Below are positions 1 through 8,513 of a stretch of 37,977 nt of DNA, in pieces. Below the pieces are notes generated by a model. It was not told where the DNA came from. It was given only the letters and a program-made list of their open reading frames with translations, and made no database searches. Source of the stretch: an uncultured Bacteroidales bacterium (lineage in GTDB: Bacteria > Bacteroidota > Bacteroidia > Bacteroidales > Paludibacteraceae). Where the stretch lies: assembly GCA_946185835.1 (NCBI GenBank), contig CAMHKW010000020.1, positions 1-37,977 of the forward strand. Reading direction: 5' to 3'. Position 1 is the stretch's first letter; each line of letters begins with the position of its first letter. A program made the position numbers and the translations under genes.

Positions 1-81
1 CTGTCATCTTCCTGTCATCTTCCTGTCAAGAACGAGTAATGATACTTTTTGACAAGGGATCAACCGAAGTGGGAAACTTTA
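1..81 (+). repeat. Dispersed compound repeat, copy A
   Basis: Three 11-bp units of the CTGTCATCTTC type lie head to tail at 1-33, the last one degenerate. They are followed by GAGTAATGATA and, after a variable stretch, by GAAGTGGGAAACTTT. The same order of blocks occurs in opposite orientation at 15815-15899. The array begins at the window edge, so more units may lie outside. No gene follows in the reading direction before the tRNA-Phe region. The role is unknown; a promoter-associated or regulator-binding element is one possibility. Confidence 0.7.
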
Positions 82-286
82 GTATGTTGATATACATATT
101 ACGTTTTATATGCTCATTGATGTTTATTCCAAGAGCCGGGTTTCTTTGCGTAATACGCATATGCCGACTCTTGCGCTCCTAAAGCCTGCAAAGGTAATAA
201 TTTCTTCCAACACGGCAAAACTTTTATTCAAGAAAAACGAACAGCCACTTCTGCGCACCCCTATGCATATCGCCCCCCGCCGGATA

Positions 287-305
287 CGCCGGTTTCCAAC
301 CGGCG
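287..305 (+). repeat. REP-like hairpin 1
   Basis: An 8-bp perfect stem (CGCCGGTT / AACCGGCG) closes a 3-nt loop. It is preceded by GGATA and followed by another G. It has the same layout as the hairpins at 323-340 and 361-379, which lie on the other strand, but its inner stem pairs are G-C where theirs are A-T. That is a compensatory change. Confidence 0.7.
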
Positions 306-322
306 GTTCTTTCTTCTTTTGC

Positions 323-340
323 CGCCAAATTTAATTGGCG
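323..340 (-). repeat. REP-like hairpin 2
   Basis: On the minus strand this reads GGTACGCCAATT, then a loop, then TTGGCGGCA. The outer six pairs are perfect and the inner part is imperfect. Both flanks (GGTAC before, GGCGGCA after) are the same as at the hairpin at 361-379. Confidence 0.65.
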
Positions 341-360
341 TACCACTCCGCTTGACATGC

Positions 361-379
361 CGCCAATTGCAAATTGGCG
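361..379 (-). repeat. REP-like hairpin 3
   Basis: An 8-bp perfect stem (CGCCAATT / AATTGGCG) closes a 3-nt loop. On the minus strand it is preceded by GGTA and followed by GCA, as in the hairpin at 323-340. The three hairpins sit just downstream of the tRNA-Phe gene and its terminator, a gene-free spot typical of REP elements. Confidence 0.7.
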
Positions 380-400
380 TACCCATTTCACCCCCTCGCC

Positions 401-438
401 AAAAAACAAAAAAGAAACCGTCGTACGACGGTTTCTTT
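401..438 (-). terminator. Terminator of tRNA-Phe
   Basis: A perfect 28-bp palindrome (411-438, arms AAAGAAACCGTCGT) lies just past the 3' end of the tRNA. On the minus strand it is followed by a T-rich run (T6, G, T6 at 401-413). This is the form of an intrinsic terminator. Confidence 0.85.
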
Positions 439-442
439 ACTG

Positions 443-515
<73 letters not shown>

Positions 516-539
516 ATGGCTTTCTTTTCGAAAGCGGTT

Positions 540-572
540 GCAAAAGTACAACATTTTTCTGAACCGTGCAAA
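540..572 (-). promoter_or_regulatory. Promoter of tRNA-Phe
   Basis: On the minus strand a TTTG box (569-572) and TACTTTTG (541-548) are separated by 20 bp, matching the Bacteroidetes -33/-7 consensus. The spacing to the tRNA 5' end at 515 is right for a short leader. Confidence 0.75.
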
Positions 573-594
573 TTTTTTCTCATTTTTTTTTAAA

Positions 595-629
595 TTCTTG
601 CATATTCCACGGAAACGGAGTAAATTTGC
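595..629 (+). promoter_or_regulatory. Promoter of the glycosyltransferase-parA operon
   Basis: TTCTTG at 595-600 is followed 20 bp later by TAAATTTG (621-628). This fits the Bacteroidetes TTTG/TTG -33 and TAnnTTTG -7 boxes and leaves a leader of about 50 nt before the start codon at 687. Confidence 0.7.
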
Positions 630-686
630 ATGCTTAAAACGGGCTATATACAATAATAAGGTTGTTGTTAGCAAACACAAGATTCG

Positions 687-1724
687 ATGACCTACTTAAT
701 TCTCAGATTTTCAACCGTTGGTAGTGTAGCAATGCTGGTTCCGGTGTTGGAGTCGGCGTCTCGTCGGCAGCCCGACGACCGTTTTGTAGTGGTTTCGAAG
801 AAAAGACTGAGTAGTATGTTTGCCGCCATGCCCAATGTAGACTTCATCACCGCCGACCACGAAGACTCCACACATCAACATAACACTCAGAAGAGCATTG
901 CTCAACTATATCGGCAGATAACCGACCGCTACCATATCGACGCCGTATTGGATATGCAGAACTCCATGCAGTCAAGACTGTTAAGGCTGCGTTTCAGACT
1001 CTCAGGCAAGCGCGTATACGTCATTCGCGAACAGCTCCTGAGCCAATGGCGGCTTCGGCTCAAGGGCTACAGACGCTCGCAACCGTTAGAGACGGAGACA
1101 GAACGATATAGTAAGGTCTTCACAAAAGCCGGACTCGTCACCGACGACGCTTTTCGGCAGATAGCTGTCGATGTCAAGGCAGCAGCTGCCGTACGGACTA
1201 TGTTCGGCAGCAAAACGGGACGATGGATAGGAGTGGCACCCTTTGCCAAAAAGAAGTCGAACATGCTACCCTACCGCACCACCAAACAACTGATACGTCG
1301 ACTCGCCGCCATGCCCGACACACAGGTGTTCCTGTTCGGCGCAGGCGAAGTGGAATGTGAGATGTTGCGACTTTGGGCAAGCCTGACACCCAACACCACA
1401 TGCGTGGCAGGTATCTTACCCCTTGAGCAAGAACTCGAGCTGATGCGACAACTCGACCTGATAGTATGTATGGACTCTGCCAACCAGCACTTCGCCTCGA
1501 TAGTGGGACTGCGAGCCGTCAGCATCTGGTGTGCCACACACCCCTACACCGGCTACTACGGCTACCGACAGAGTGACGACGACTGCCTGCAACGACCGCT
1601 CTCCTGCCGACCATGCACCAACCACGGACGAACACAATGCCCATACCGCAACTTCCTCTGCCGACAGATAACCGTCGAACAGATACTCGAAAAGATAACA
1701 AACACCAAGTATACAAATAAATAA
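687..1724 (+). CDS. Glycosyltransferase family 9 (heptosyltransferase-like)
   Basis: A 345-residue protein with the GT-B layout of the LPS heptosyltransferase family (GT9). The N-terminal domain opens with ILRFSTVGSVAMLVPVLE, as in RfaF/WaaC proteins. The C-terminal domain contains GVAPFAKKKSNMLP, LFGAGEVE and the nucleotide-sugar pocket segment LIVCMDSANQHFAS. A cysteine-containing stretch (CRPCTNHGRTQCPY) near the end is common in Bacteroidetes members. It should act at the inner membrane in LPS core or surface-glycan assembly; the sugar donor cannot be told. It is the first gene of a plus-strand run and is followed after 12 bp by parA. Confidence 0.88.
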   Translation: MTYLILRFSTVGSVAMLVPVLESASRRQPDDRFVVVSKKRLSSMFAAMPNVDFITADHEDSTHQHNTQKSIAQLYRQITDRYHIDAVLDMQNSMQSRLLRLRFRLSGKRVYVIREQLLSQWRLRLKGYRRSQPLETETERYSKVFTKAGLVTDDAFRQIAVDVKAAAAVRTMFGSKTGRWIGVAPFAKKKSNMLPYRTTKQLIRRLAAMPDTQVFLFGAGEVECEMLRLWASLTPNTTCVAGILPLEQELELMRQLDLIVCMDSANQHFASIVGLRAVSIWCATHPYTGYYGYRQSDDDCLQRPLSCRPCTNHGRTQCPYRNFLCRQITVEQILEKITNTKYTNK

Positions 1725-1736
1725 TAAACACAAGAT

Positions 1737-2495
1737 ATGAAGATTTTTGCATTAGCTAACCAGAAAGGTGGCGTAGGAAAGACCACCAGTGCCATTAACC
1801 TCTCAGCCGCACTCGCCAAAAGCGGCAAACACGTATTACTTATCGATGCCGACCCGCAAGCCAACGCCTCAAGCGGACTGGGAGTCGACATACGCCAGTT
1901 GCATACCACCATCTACGAATGTATGATCAATGGTGTCGACCCCACAGAGGCCATCGTCCAGACCACCACCCCTAATCTCGACATCATACCCTCGCATATC
2001 GACCTCGTCGGTGCAGAGATAGAGATGCTCAAGATCGAAGAGCGAGAAAGCATCATGAAGAAAATGCTCGAACCACTCAAACCCTCGTACGACTACATCA
2101 TCATCGACTGCAGCCCGTCGCTCGGACTGATAACCATCAACGCTCTCACCGCCACCGACTCGGTCATCATACCCGTACAATGCGAGTATTTTGCTTTGGA
2201 AGGTATCAGCAAACTGCTCAACACCATCAAAATCATCAAGTCCAAACTCAACCCCCAACTCAAGATAGAAGGCTTCCTGATGACTATGTACGACAACCGT
2301 CTAAGACTCTCGAACCAAGTGTACGAAGAGGTAAAGAAACACTTCGGCAACCTGGTCTTCGACACCGTCATAGCACGTAATGTCCGACTCAGCGAAGCAC
2401 CAAGCTATGGCATGTCCATTCTCGAATACGCACCGCAAAGCAAAGGTGCCATCAACTACATGGATCTCGCCAAAGAACTGATATCAAGAGAGTAA
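1737..2495 (+). CDS. parA: ParA/Soj-family ATPase
   Basis: A 252-residue deviant-Walker ATPase of the ParA/MinD family. KGGVGKTT at residues 10-17 is the deviant Walker A motif and LLIDADPQAN the A' motif; YDYIIIDCSPSLG is Walker B. The length and the C-terminal VRLSEAPSYG segment match chromosomal ParA/Soj, which moves ParB-parS complexes at division. No parB gene and no recognisable parS palindrome lie next to it, which is unusual for chromosomal parA. It sits 12 bp after a glycosyltransferase and 6 bp before a MerR gene, so it is probably in one transcript with them. A role in positioning another cargo cannot be excluded. Confidence 0.93.
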   Translation: MKIFALANQKGGVGKTTSAINLSAALAKSGKHVLLIDADPQANASSGLGVDIRQLHTTIYECMINGVDPTEAIVQTTTPNLDIIPSHIDLVGAEIEMLKIEERESIMKKMLEPLKPSYDYIIIDCSPSLGLITINALTATDSVIIPVQCEYFALEGISKLLNTIKIIKSKLNPQLKIEGFLMTMYDNRLRLSNQVYEEVKKHFGNLVFDTVIARNVRLSEAPSYGMSILEYAPQSKGAINYMDLAKELISRE

Positions 2496-2501
2496 CAACA
2501 C

Positions 2502-2825
2502 ATGGCGGAGCCAAAGAAAGTATATTATTCTATAGGTGAAGTAAGCGAGATGCTCGACATCACGCTGCCTACGCTACGCTATTGGGAAACGCAGATAGAC
2601 CAGCTACAGCCAAAGACGAATAGCCACAAGACACGGTTCTACACCGCCGACGACGTCGAACTGGTCAAACGCATCAAGTATCTCAGAGAAGAACAGCATC
2701 TGTCGATAGCTGCCATCAAGCGTATGCTCAATGCCGACAGCAAGACCAACGACCGCGAAATGAAGATAGCACAATACCTCAAAAGCATCAGAGCAGAACT
2801 CGCTGAGCTAAGGTCGCTCATGTGA
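2502..2825 (+). CDS. MerR-family transcriptional regulator
   Basis: A 107-residue protein with the MerR winged-helix fold. YSIGEVSEMLDITLPTLRYWE (about residues 9-29) is the helix-turn-helix, and RFYTADDVELVKRIKYLREEQHLSIAAIKRML is the wing and following helices. A short C-terminal helix (KIAQYLKSIRAELAELRSL) would form the dimer coiled coil. There is no effector-binding domain and no metal-binding cysteine, so it is probably a simple MerR-like regulator of the type common in Bacteroidetes; its target is unknown. The stop codon overlaps an upstream ATG of the next frame. Confidence 0.9.
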   Translation: MAEPKKVYYSIGEVSEMLDITLPTLRYWETQIDQLQPKTNSHKTRFYTADDVELVKRIKYLREEQHLSIAAIKRMLNADSKTNDREMKIAQYLKSIRAELAELRSLM

Positions 2826-2908
2826 CGACGTGCACCGTTTTCCGCACACCACGCCTCAGAACAACCGACGACAGCATCCCCGCTCTCACCACAAAAACGA
2901 CAGCAACC

Positions 2909-5437
2909 ATGCAAATAAGCAACATCTTAAAGAAGTACCTGCCCGACCTTATCATAGGGCTTATATTCGTAGTAGCCTCCATCATCTATTTCTACCCCGC
3001 TTTAGAAGGTAAGGTCATCTACGCAGGCGACAATATCAACGGCATCGCCGCAGTGCACGAGAGTGCCGAATATGCTCAGCAAGGAGGCAACACCTTCTGG
3101 ACGGGCTCAATGTTCTCGGGCATGCCCAACTACCAGATTGGCGGAGGCAAGTACCTGACCGACAAAATCCTACGACCTCTCTACCTCTTTTTCCAATGGG
3201 GCACACGCAACACCATTCTGATAATGCTGTTCTACTTAGTAGCTTTCTACGTATTGCTACGCAGCTTCAAAGTAGGTAAGTGGGTGAGCATGGCAGGAGC
3301 TTTTGCCATGGCGCTGTCGTCGTATTTCTTCATCATCGTGGCAGCCCAACACCATGGCAAGTGCGTCTCTATCGCATGGATGACGATGGTGGTGGCAGCG
3401 CTAAGACTATGCTTCCAAAAACACTACGGCATCGCTGCTATCATCACCATGATAATGATACCGATGGGCTTTTTCGTACACCCGCAGATGTCGTATTATA
3501 TATGTATGCTCATCGGCGTACTCTATTGCGCCGAGATTTACGTACATATCAAAGACAAACGTTACCTCGACCTCGGCATCGGCACACTGGTCTTTGCCCT
3601 CTCGTTTGCCATCGGTATGGGTATAGGCTCGTCTAATATCTTCACCAACGTAGAATACGCCGCCGAGACGATGCGCGGCGGACATAGCGACCTCCAGAAG
3701 ACCGACGACGCAGAAAACAAAACAGCCGGTCTCGACCTCGACTATGCCACCGCATGGAGCTACGGCATCGACGAGACAATGACGCTGCTCATACCTAACT
3801 TCATGGGCGGAGCCAGCGGATACGACGTAGGCAAAGACTCTGAGCTATACCGCCAACTCGTCAAAGCAGGAGTACAAAGCTCAGCCGCCAAGCAGTTCTG
3901 TCAGGCTGCACCCACATACCGAGGAGAGAAGATGTTCACATCCGGACCTGTATACGCAGGAGCCATCGTATGTATGCTCTTCCTGCTCGGACTCATCATA
4001 GTAAGCGGACCATATAAATGGGCACTGCTCATCGCCACCTTATTCTCGATAGCGTTAGCTTGGGGACATAACTTCATGTGGCTCACCGAACTGTTTTTCA
4101 AATATTTCCCCGTCTACAATAAGTTCCGCGCGGTAGAGAGTATCCTCATCGTTGCCGAAATCACAATGCCGCTACTCGGCTTCCTTGCACTCAGGCAAAT
4201 AGCTGCCGGCAAAGTAGAACCCGGACGTCTGAAGGCAGGACTCATCGTCTCCACTGCCCTCGCCGCCACTATATGTCTCGTCTTCGCTCTCTTCCCCGGT
4301 ATCGTCGACCTGCACTCAAGCTACGATAGCCAGTGGAGCAGTCGTATGCCCGACTTCGTCTACGACGCTGTGCTCGCACAACGTCGAGCCATGCTCACTG
4401 CCGACGCCTGGCGCTCGCTGCTGTTCGTGCTGTTAGGTGCAGCAGCGGTAGCCACATACGCCCACTTGCGACAAAAGAAAGACAGCGCCATGCTCACCAC
4501 CGTCTTCGGCATCGCACTTGCAGCACTCATCGTAGCCGACATGTGGCCCGTCGACAAGCGCTTCTGCAACGACTCACAGTTTATCAGCCGAAAAGACCGC
4601 AACAAGACCTTTAAGATGCTGCCCTACGAGCAACAGCTGATGCAAGACAAAGAGCACTTCCGCGTCCTCAACCTCACCACCAACACCTTCAACGAAGCAC
4701 GCACCTCATACTACCTCAAGTCCATAGGAGGATACTCTGCCGCTAAGCTCCGCCGATATCAAGACCTCATCGACAGACATATAGCCCCCGAGATGCAACC
4801 GCTCATGACAGCTATCTACCAATCACAAGGCTTCCTAACACCTGTCAACGCCGACTCTATCTTCCCCGTGCTCAACATGCTCAACATGAAATATGCCATC
4901 GTCGGACTGCAGTCGGGCGAGCAGATGGCTGTGCGCAACCCTTATAACATGGGCAACGCATGGTTCGTCGACGACATACAAATAGCAACGAATGCCAACG
5001 AAGAGATCGACATGCTGTCGACAACCGACCTGCATACCACCGCCATCACCGACCAACAATACAAAAACTATGTCAGCTCGCTGCATACAGCCCCCGACCC
5101 CACAGCCGACATCCGTCTCATCGAGTACCACCCCGACAGATTAGAGTATCAGAGTCACTCTCAAGCCGACAAGACAGCCGTCTTCTCAGAGATATACTAC
5201 GAGCACGGCTGGAAGGCTTTTGTCGACGGCAAGCCCTGCGACCATTATCGCGTCAATTACATGCTGCGCGCACTCAACCTGCCGGCAGGCGACCACCATA
5301 TCACTTTCGTCTTCGAACCCGACAGCGTCCGACGGGGTAACATGTTAGCACTCACCTGCATCATTCTCATGCTACTCGCCGCTGCCGCAGGTATATGGTG
5401 GGAAATCCGACTAAAACGCAAAAACACAACCATCTGA
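2909..5437 (+). CDS. YfhO-family polytopic membrane protein
   Basis: About 842 residues with many membrane segments, a large extracytoplasmic region near the C-terminus, and a last helix (MLALTCIILMLLAAAAGIWW). The segments VIYFYPALEGKVIYAGDN, GYSAAKLRRYQDLID and YYEHGWKAFVDGKP are typical of YfhO-family proteins. These are GT-C-like, and some members glycosylate lipoteichoic acid or other surface polymers in Gram-positives; the substrate here is unknown. The frame is open back to 2822, but the start at 2909 (MQISNILKKYLPDL) is preferred because the family begins directly with the first membrane helix. PrsW follows after 16 bp. Confidence 0.88.
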   Translation: MQISNILKKYLPDLIIGLIFVVASIIYFYPALEGKVIYAGDNINGIAAVHESAEYAQQGGNTFWTGSMFSGMPNYQIGGGKYLTDKILRPLYLFFQWGTRNTILIMLFYLVAFYVLLRSFKVGKWVSMAGAFAMALSSYFFIIVAAQHHGKCVSIAWMTMVVAALRLCFQKHYGIAAIITMIMIPMGFFVHPQMSYYICMLIGVLYCAEIYVHIKDKRYLDLGIGTLVFALSFAIGMGIGSSNIFTNVEYAAETMRGGHSDLQKTDDAENKTAGLDLDYATAWSYGIDETMTLLIPNFMGGASGYDVGKDSELYRQLVKAGVQSSAAKQFCQAAPTYRGEKMFTSGPVYAGAIVCMLFLLGLIIVSGPYKWALLIATLFSIALAWGHNFMWLTELFFKYFPVYNKFRAVESILIVAEITMPLLGFLALRQIAAGKVEPGRLKAGLIVSTALAATICLVFALFPGIVDLHSSYDSQWSSRMPDFVYDAVLAQRRAMLTADAWRSLLFVLLGAAAVATYAHLRQKKDSAMLTTVFGIALAALIVADMWPVDKRFCNDSQFISRKDRNKTFKMLPYEQQLMQDKEHFRVLNLTTNTFNEARTSYYLKSIGGYSAAKLRRYQDLIDRHIAPEMQPLMTAIYQSQGFLTPVNADSIFPVLNMLNMKYAIVGLQSGEQMAVRNPYNMGNAWFVDDIQIATNANEEIDMLSTTDLHTTAITDQQYKNYVSSLHTAPDPTADIRLIEYHPDRLEYQSHSQADKTAVFSEIYYEHGWKAFVDGKPCDHYRVNYMLRALNLPAGDHHITFVFEPDSVRRGNMLALTCIILMLLAAAAGIWWEIRLKRKNTTI

Positions 5438-5453
5438 TATCCCCGACACAACA

Positions 5454-6200
5454 ATGCCTACATCTTTTAACGTCATACTAATAGCCGCCGTGGCACCCGC
5501 ATTAGTGCTCGCCTACTACATCTATCGGCGCGATAAGTATCAGCACGAGCCGGTCTCGCAGTTAGTCAAAGGTTTTCTCTTCGGAGCTGTATCGGTCTTT
5601 CTCGCCGCACCCGCCGAGATGTTGCTCGTCCAACTCGGACTCGCACCCGACAATCCGCAGACGTGGCTCGAATGTGTGTGGGATGCCTTCTTCGGAGTGG
5701 CATTAGTAGAAGAAGGCGTTAAACTCTTCTTCCTCTGGCTGCTGCTCAGAAACAACCGCTACTACGACGAGATGATCGACGGTGTAGTATATGCCGCCAT
5801 GGTGGGGTTAGGTTTCGCTGCCGCCGAAAACATCAGCTACCTCGTCTCCAACCTCGACTCATGGCAGAGCGTCGCCGTTGGAAGAGCTATCTTCGCCATT
5901 CCCGGACATTATATGTTCGCTGTCGCTATGGGCTACTACTATTCACGCAACCACTTCTTCCGCCTCAGTACATACGAACAGTCAAAAGTACTGCTCGTAC
6001 CTATACTACTTCACGGCACCTACGATGCTATTCTCATGATAATGAACGCCACACCTGCTATCAGCGGTATTCTGATGCTCGTGTTTGTCGTCTTCTGCAT
6101 CAGAATGCCTAAGATGGCTGAACGCAAAATCAACAAACTGCTGCAAGACGATAACTTAGAACGAGAACCCAAATATTTCGACCTTCAACTAAGGAACTAA
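5454..6200 (+). CDS. PrsW-family intramembrane protease
   Basis: A 248-residue protein with about seven or eight membrane helices. It carries the conserved PrsW residues: EEGVK at 86-90 in a helix, AAENISYL with Glu125, a GHYMF motif, and HGTYDAILM near the C-terminus. PrsW of Bacillus cleaves the anti-sigma factor RsiW within the membrane. No anti-sigma factor lies nearby, so the substrate is unknown. It is spaced 16 bp from the YfhO gene and 4 bp from the next gene, so it is likely in one operon. Confidence 0.9.
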   Translation: MPTSFNVILIAAVAPALVLAYYIYRRDKYQHEPVSQLVKGFLFGAVSVFLAAPAEMLLVQLGLAPDNPQTWLECVWDAFFGVALVEEGVKLFFLWLLLRNNRYYDEMIDGVVYAAMVGLGFAAAENISYLVSNLDSWQSVAVGRAIFAIPGHYMFAVAMGYYYSRNHFFRLSTYEQSKVLLVPILLHGTYDAILMIMNATPAISGILMLVFVVFCIRMPKMAERKINKLLQDDNLEREPKYFDLQLRN

Positions 6201-6204
6201 CCAC

Positions 6205-6912
6205 ATGCGCAAGATTACACTCACTTTCGTACTTTGCTGCCTGTGTTACAGCCTTTTGGCTCAAATCACCGACCGCCCCGTCGAGCTTCGATTCTTTGGC
6301 GAGTATGCCTATAACCCCACTTACGAACATTTCGGCAACTTCGACCTTCAGGCTCTCATACCCCTCAATCGGCATTTCGAACTCGACGCCAACCTGCAAG
6401 CTTCTACCGCCAACTACTACACCGCCGCTCTCAACACCAGAGCTTTGTTCCCACTGCCCGTAGGAGAGCTGTTTTTCGAAAACCGACTGCTATACAAATA
6501 TATAGCACGGAGCAGTGCCTACGACTTCGACCTCGCCTTAGCTCTCGGCTATCGCATGGACTACGTAAATGTTCAAATAGGTTGCTTCTCTCGTTTCTTC
6601 GACCGGCTCAACGGACCTTGGCATTCCGAAGAAGAGACAGTAATAGAGCCTTTTAACCTACTCTACAGAGTCGAAGCATTCGTTCGCCCGCAGACCTCAC
6701 CATGGAACTTGAGCTTCGGAGCATGCAATGTCGATGAATACCAGATGGAACGTATGTGGCAACCTATCTTCACCCTCGCCGGCAGATACAACCCTATGCC
6801 ACGACTATCGGTGCTCGCCGGCATCGAATGTAAACCCACAGGCATGTTCCATCTGAATGCTCAGTTCTATGCCCTGCACGCACGACTCGGAATAGCCTAC
6901 CGACTCAGATAA
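6205..6912 (+). CDS. Predicted outer-membrane beta-barrel protein, unknown function
   Basis: A 235-residue protein with a Sec signal peptide (MRKITLTFVLCCLCYSLLAQ, cleavage likely after the last Ala). The mature part alternates polar and aromatic residues in short strands (for example HFELDANLQAS, LGYRMDYVNVQIGCFSRFF, GMFHLNAQFYALHARLGIAYRLR). It ends in an aromatic/basic strand, as many outer-membrane barrels do. I do not recognise a named family. It starts 4 bp after prsW, so translation is probably coupled. Directly after the stop codon lies the 8-bp repeat array. Confidence 0.75.
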   Translation: MRKITLTFVLCCLCYSLLAQITDRPVELRFFGEYAYNPTYEHFGNFDLQALIPLNRHFELDANLQASTANYYTAALNTRALFPLPVGELFFENRLLYKYIARSSAYDFDLALALGYRMDYVNVQIGCFSRFFDRLNGPWHSEEETVIEPFNLLYRVEAFVRPQTSPWNLSFGACNVDEYQMERMWQPIFTLAGRYNPMPRLSVLAGIECKPTGMFHLNAQFYALHARLGIAYRLR

Positions 6913-6918
6913 AAAACA

Positions 6919-7062
6919 TCCCGAAATCCCGACATCACGACATCTCGACATCCCGAAATCCCGACATCACGAAATCTCGAAATCCCGACATCTCGACATC
7001 ACGACATCTCGACATCCCGACATCCCGAAATCCCGACATCCCGGCATCTCGACATCCCGAAA
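6919..7062 (+). repeat. 8-bp tandem repeat array, 18 units
   Basis: Exactly 18 contiguous units of 8 bp fill 6919-7062, with consensus TC(C/T/A)CGA(C/A)A. All variation is at positions 3 and 7, apart from one unit that has G at position 6. The first two blocks of four units are nearly the same, which points to a 32-bp higher-order duplication. The array fills the gap between the barrel gene and the metallophosphoesterase gene and ends 12 bp before the latter's start codon. It would therefore lie in the leader or in the polycistronic mRNA. Confidence 0.95.
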
Positions 7063-7074
7063 ACAATCATCGCT

Positions 7075-7965
7075 ATGAAAACTAACACTATATCGTTCGT
7101 TATCTTATCCGCCCTTGCCTTTGTTGCAGGCTCGTGCAATCCCAACTACGACATCATCGGCATGGTGGCAGGACAGAGCCCTCAGCCCGACGTCCGTTTC
7201 GAGCACTCGATGCAGTACAACTCCTCACACGGCTCGCGCGACATCACCCTCACTACCGACGAATACTGCTTTTATGTCGGCACCGACTGCCATATCGACA
7301 GCGCCTTCGACAACACTCTAAACTTCCTCAATGCCTTCAAAAACGACGCCGTAGCACCGTTTGCACTTTTTCTCGGAGACCTCATCAATGCTAAAGACAA
7401 CATACCATGGGTGACCGAGACCATAAAAAAAGCATGCGGCACCAAGAGCGAACGCATCTATCTCACAGCCGGCAACCACGACGTTTACTTCAACCAATGG
7501 AGCGAATGGAAACAGCATTGGGGCTCGTCGACATATTCGTTCGTCGTCAACACACCTAACTACAAAGACCTGTATATCTGCCTCGAGACAGCTAACGGGA
7601 CATTGGGAACCAAACAGCTACGCTGGCTGCGCCAACTGCTCGACCAAGCTGCACCACAAAACTACAGACACCGGATTGTGTTCACACATACGCATCTGTT
7701 CAAAAAAGACGAGTCGCAAGGACATACCAGCAACTACGCATTAGAAGAGACCTACGAACTCACCGCACTCTTTGCCAAATACGGCATCGAATGGTACCTA
7801 TGCGGACACGACCACAGCCGAGAGATAACACGTCACAAAGGTGTGACATACATCACCGTCGACGCACTCGAAGAGCACTACCCCAACGCCTATTATATGA
7901 TAGCCTACGTCGGCAACGACCTCCAATACTGCTTCGTGCCCGTGGGCAAACACGACGACCTATAA
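7075..7965 (+). CDS. Metallophosphoesterase lipoprotein
   Basis: A 296-residue calcineurin-like phosphoesterase. The N-terminus is a lipoprotein signal (FVAGSC, Cys21), so it is probably anchored in the envelope. The metal-binding blocks are all present: GTDCHIDS (Asp and His), FLGDLINAKDN, TAGNHDVYF, FTHTHLF and CGHDHS. These proteins hydrolyse phosphomonoesters or phosphodiesters with a dinuclear metal site; the substrate is unknown. The start codon lies 12 bp after the 8-bp repeat array. The next gene begins 20 bp after the stop. Confidence 0.9.
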   Translation: MKTNTISFVILSALAFVAGSCNPNYDIIGMVAGQSPQPDVRFEHSMQYNSSHGSRDITLTTDEYCFYVGTDCHIDSAFDNTLNFLNAFKNDAVAPFALFLGDLINAKDNIPWVTETIKKACGTKSERIYLTAGNHDVYFNQWSEWKQHWGSSTYSFVVNTPNYKDLYICLETANGTLGTKQLRWLRQLLDQAAPQNYRHRIVFTHTHLFKKDESQGHTSNYALEETYELTALFAKYGIEWYLCGHDHSREITRHKGVTYITVDALEEHYPNAYYMIAYVGNDLQYCFVPVGKHDDL

Positions 7966-7985
7966 TAACCTAACATATAGTCGGC

Positions 7986-8513
7986 ATGATACGCATTGGC
8001 ATCATCGGAGCTGAGTCGTGCGGCAAAAGCACACTCGCACAGCAGCTCGCAACATATTACGGAGCCACAGCCGTCGACGAATATGCACGCTACTATGTGG
8101 AGAACCTGACCTCCGACTACACCTACAACGACGTAGTAGCTATCGCACAACAACAAATAAGGCAGCTCACTGCCCCTTATCCGTCAGCGATGGTATTCTT
8201 CGACACCGAACTCATCATCACACAAGTGTGGTTCGAACACCGATACGGCACTTGCCCCGACTTCGTCACCAACCACCTGCGCACTCACCCGCTCGACTAC
8301 TACCTGCTTCTGATGCCCGACCTACCCTTTGTCGACGACCCCGTCAGAGAAAACCCGAACATAAGAAAGCAGCTGACCATGCGATATGAACAGCTGCTCA
8401 AACAATACCGACTCAGCTACGCCATCGTCAGCGGACAAGGTAACGAGCGGACACTAAATGCCATCAGAGCACTGCACAACGCAGGCTTGGGCTTCTGTAA
8501 GACTACAAAATAA
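7986..8513 (+). CDS. NadR-like nicotinamide riboside kinase domain protein
   Basis: A 175-residue P-loop protein. GAESCGKST at residues 8-16 is the Walker A form seen in the C-terminal ribosylnicotinamide kinase domain of NadR. DEYARYYV, FFDTELIITQVWFEHRYG and LMPDLPFVDDPVRENPNIR also match that domain. The N-terminal adenylyltransferase and regulator domains of NadR are absent. The likely reaction is phosphorylation of nicotinamide riboside to NMN in the cytoplasm. Its 3' end overlaps the convergent cdsA by 11 bp. Confidence 0.85.
   Translation: MIRIGIIGAESCGKSTLAQQLATYYGATAVDEYARYYVENLTSDYTYNDVVAIAQQQIRQLTAPYPSAMVFFDTELIITQVWFEHRYGTCPDFVTNHLRTHPLDYYLLLMPDLPFVDDPVRENPNIRKQLTMRYEQLLKQYRLSYAIVSGQGNERTLNAIRALHNAGLGFCKTTK

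Noticed and set aside
110..334. 74-residue open frame in the left intergenic region
   Set aside because: It runs through the REP-like hairpins, has no ribosome-binding site or promoter, and does not look like protein.
2822..2908. Start of the YfhO-like gene at 2822, overlapping the MerR stop
   Set aside because: The extra 29 residues are polar and unlike the family, which begins with a membrane helix; still possible because of the ATGTGA overlap.
6919..7062. CRISPR-like array
   Set aside because: The unit is 8 bp with no spacers and no cas genes; it is a simple tandem repeat.
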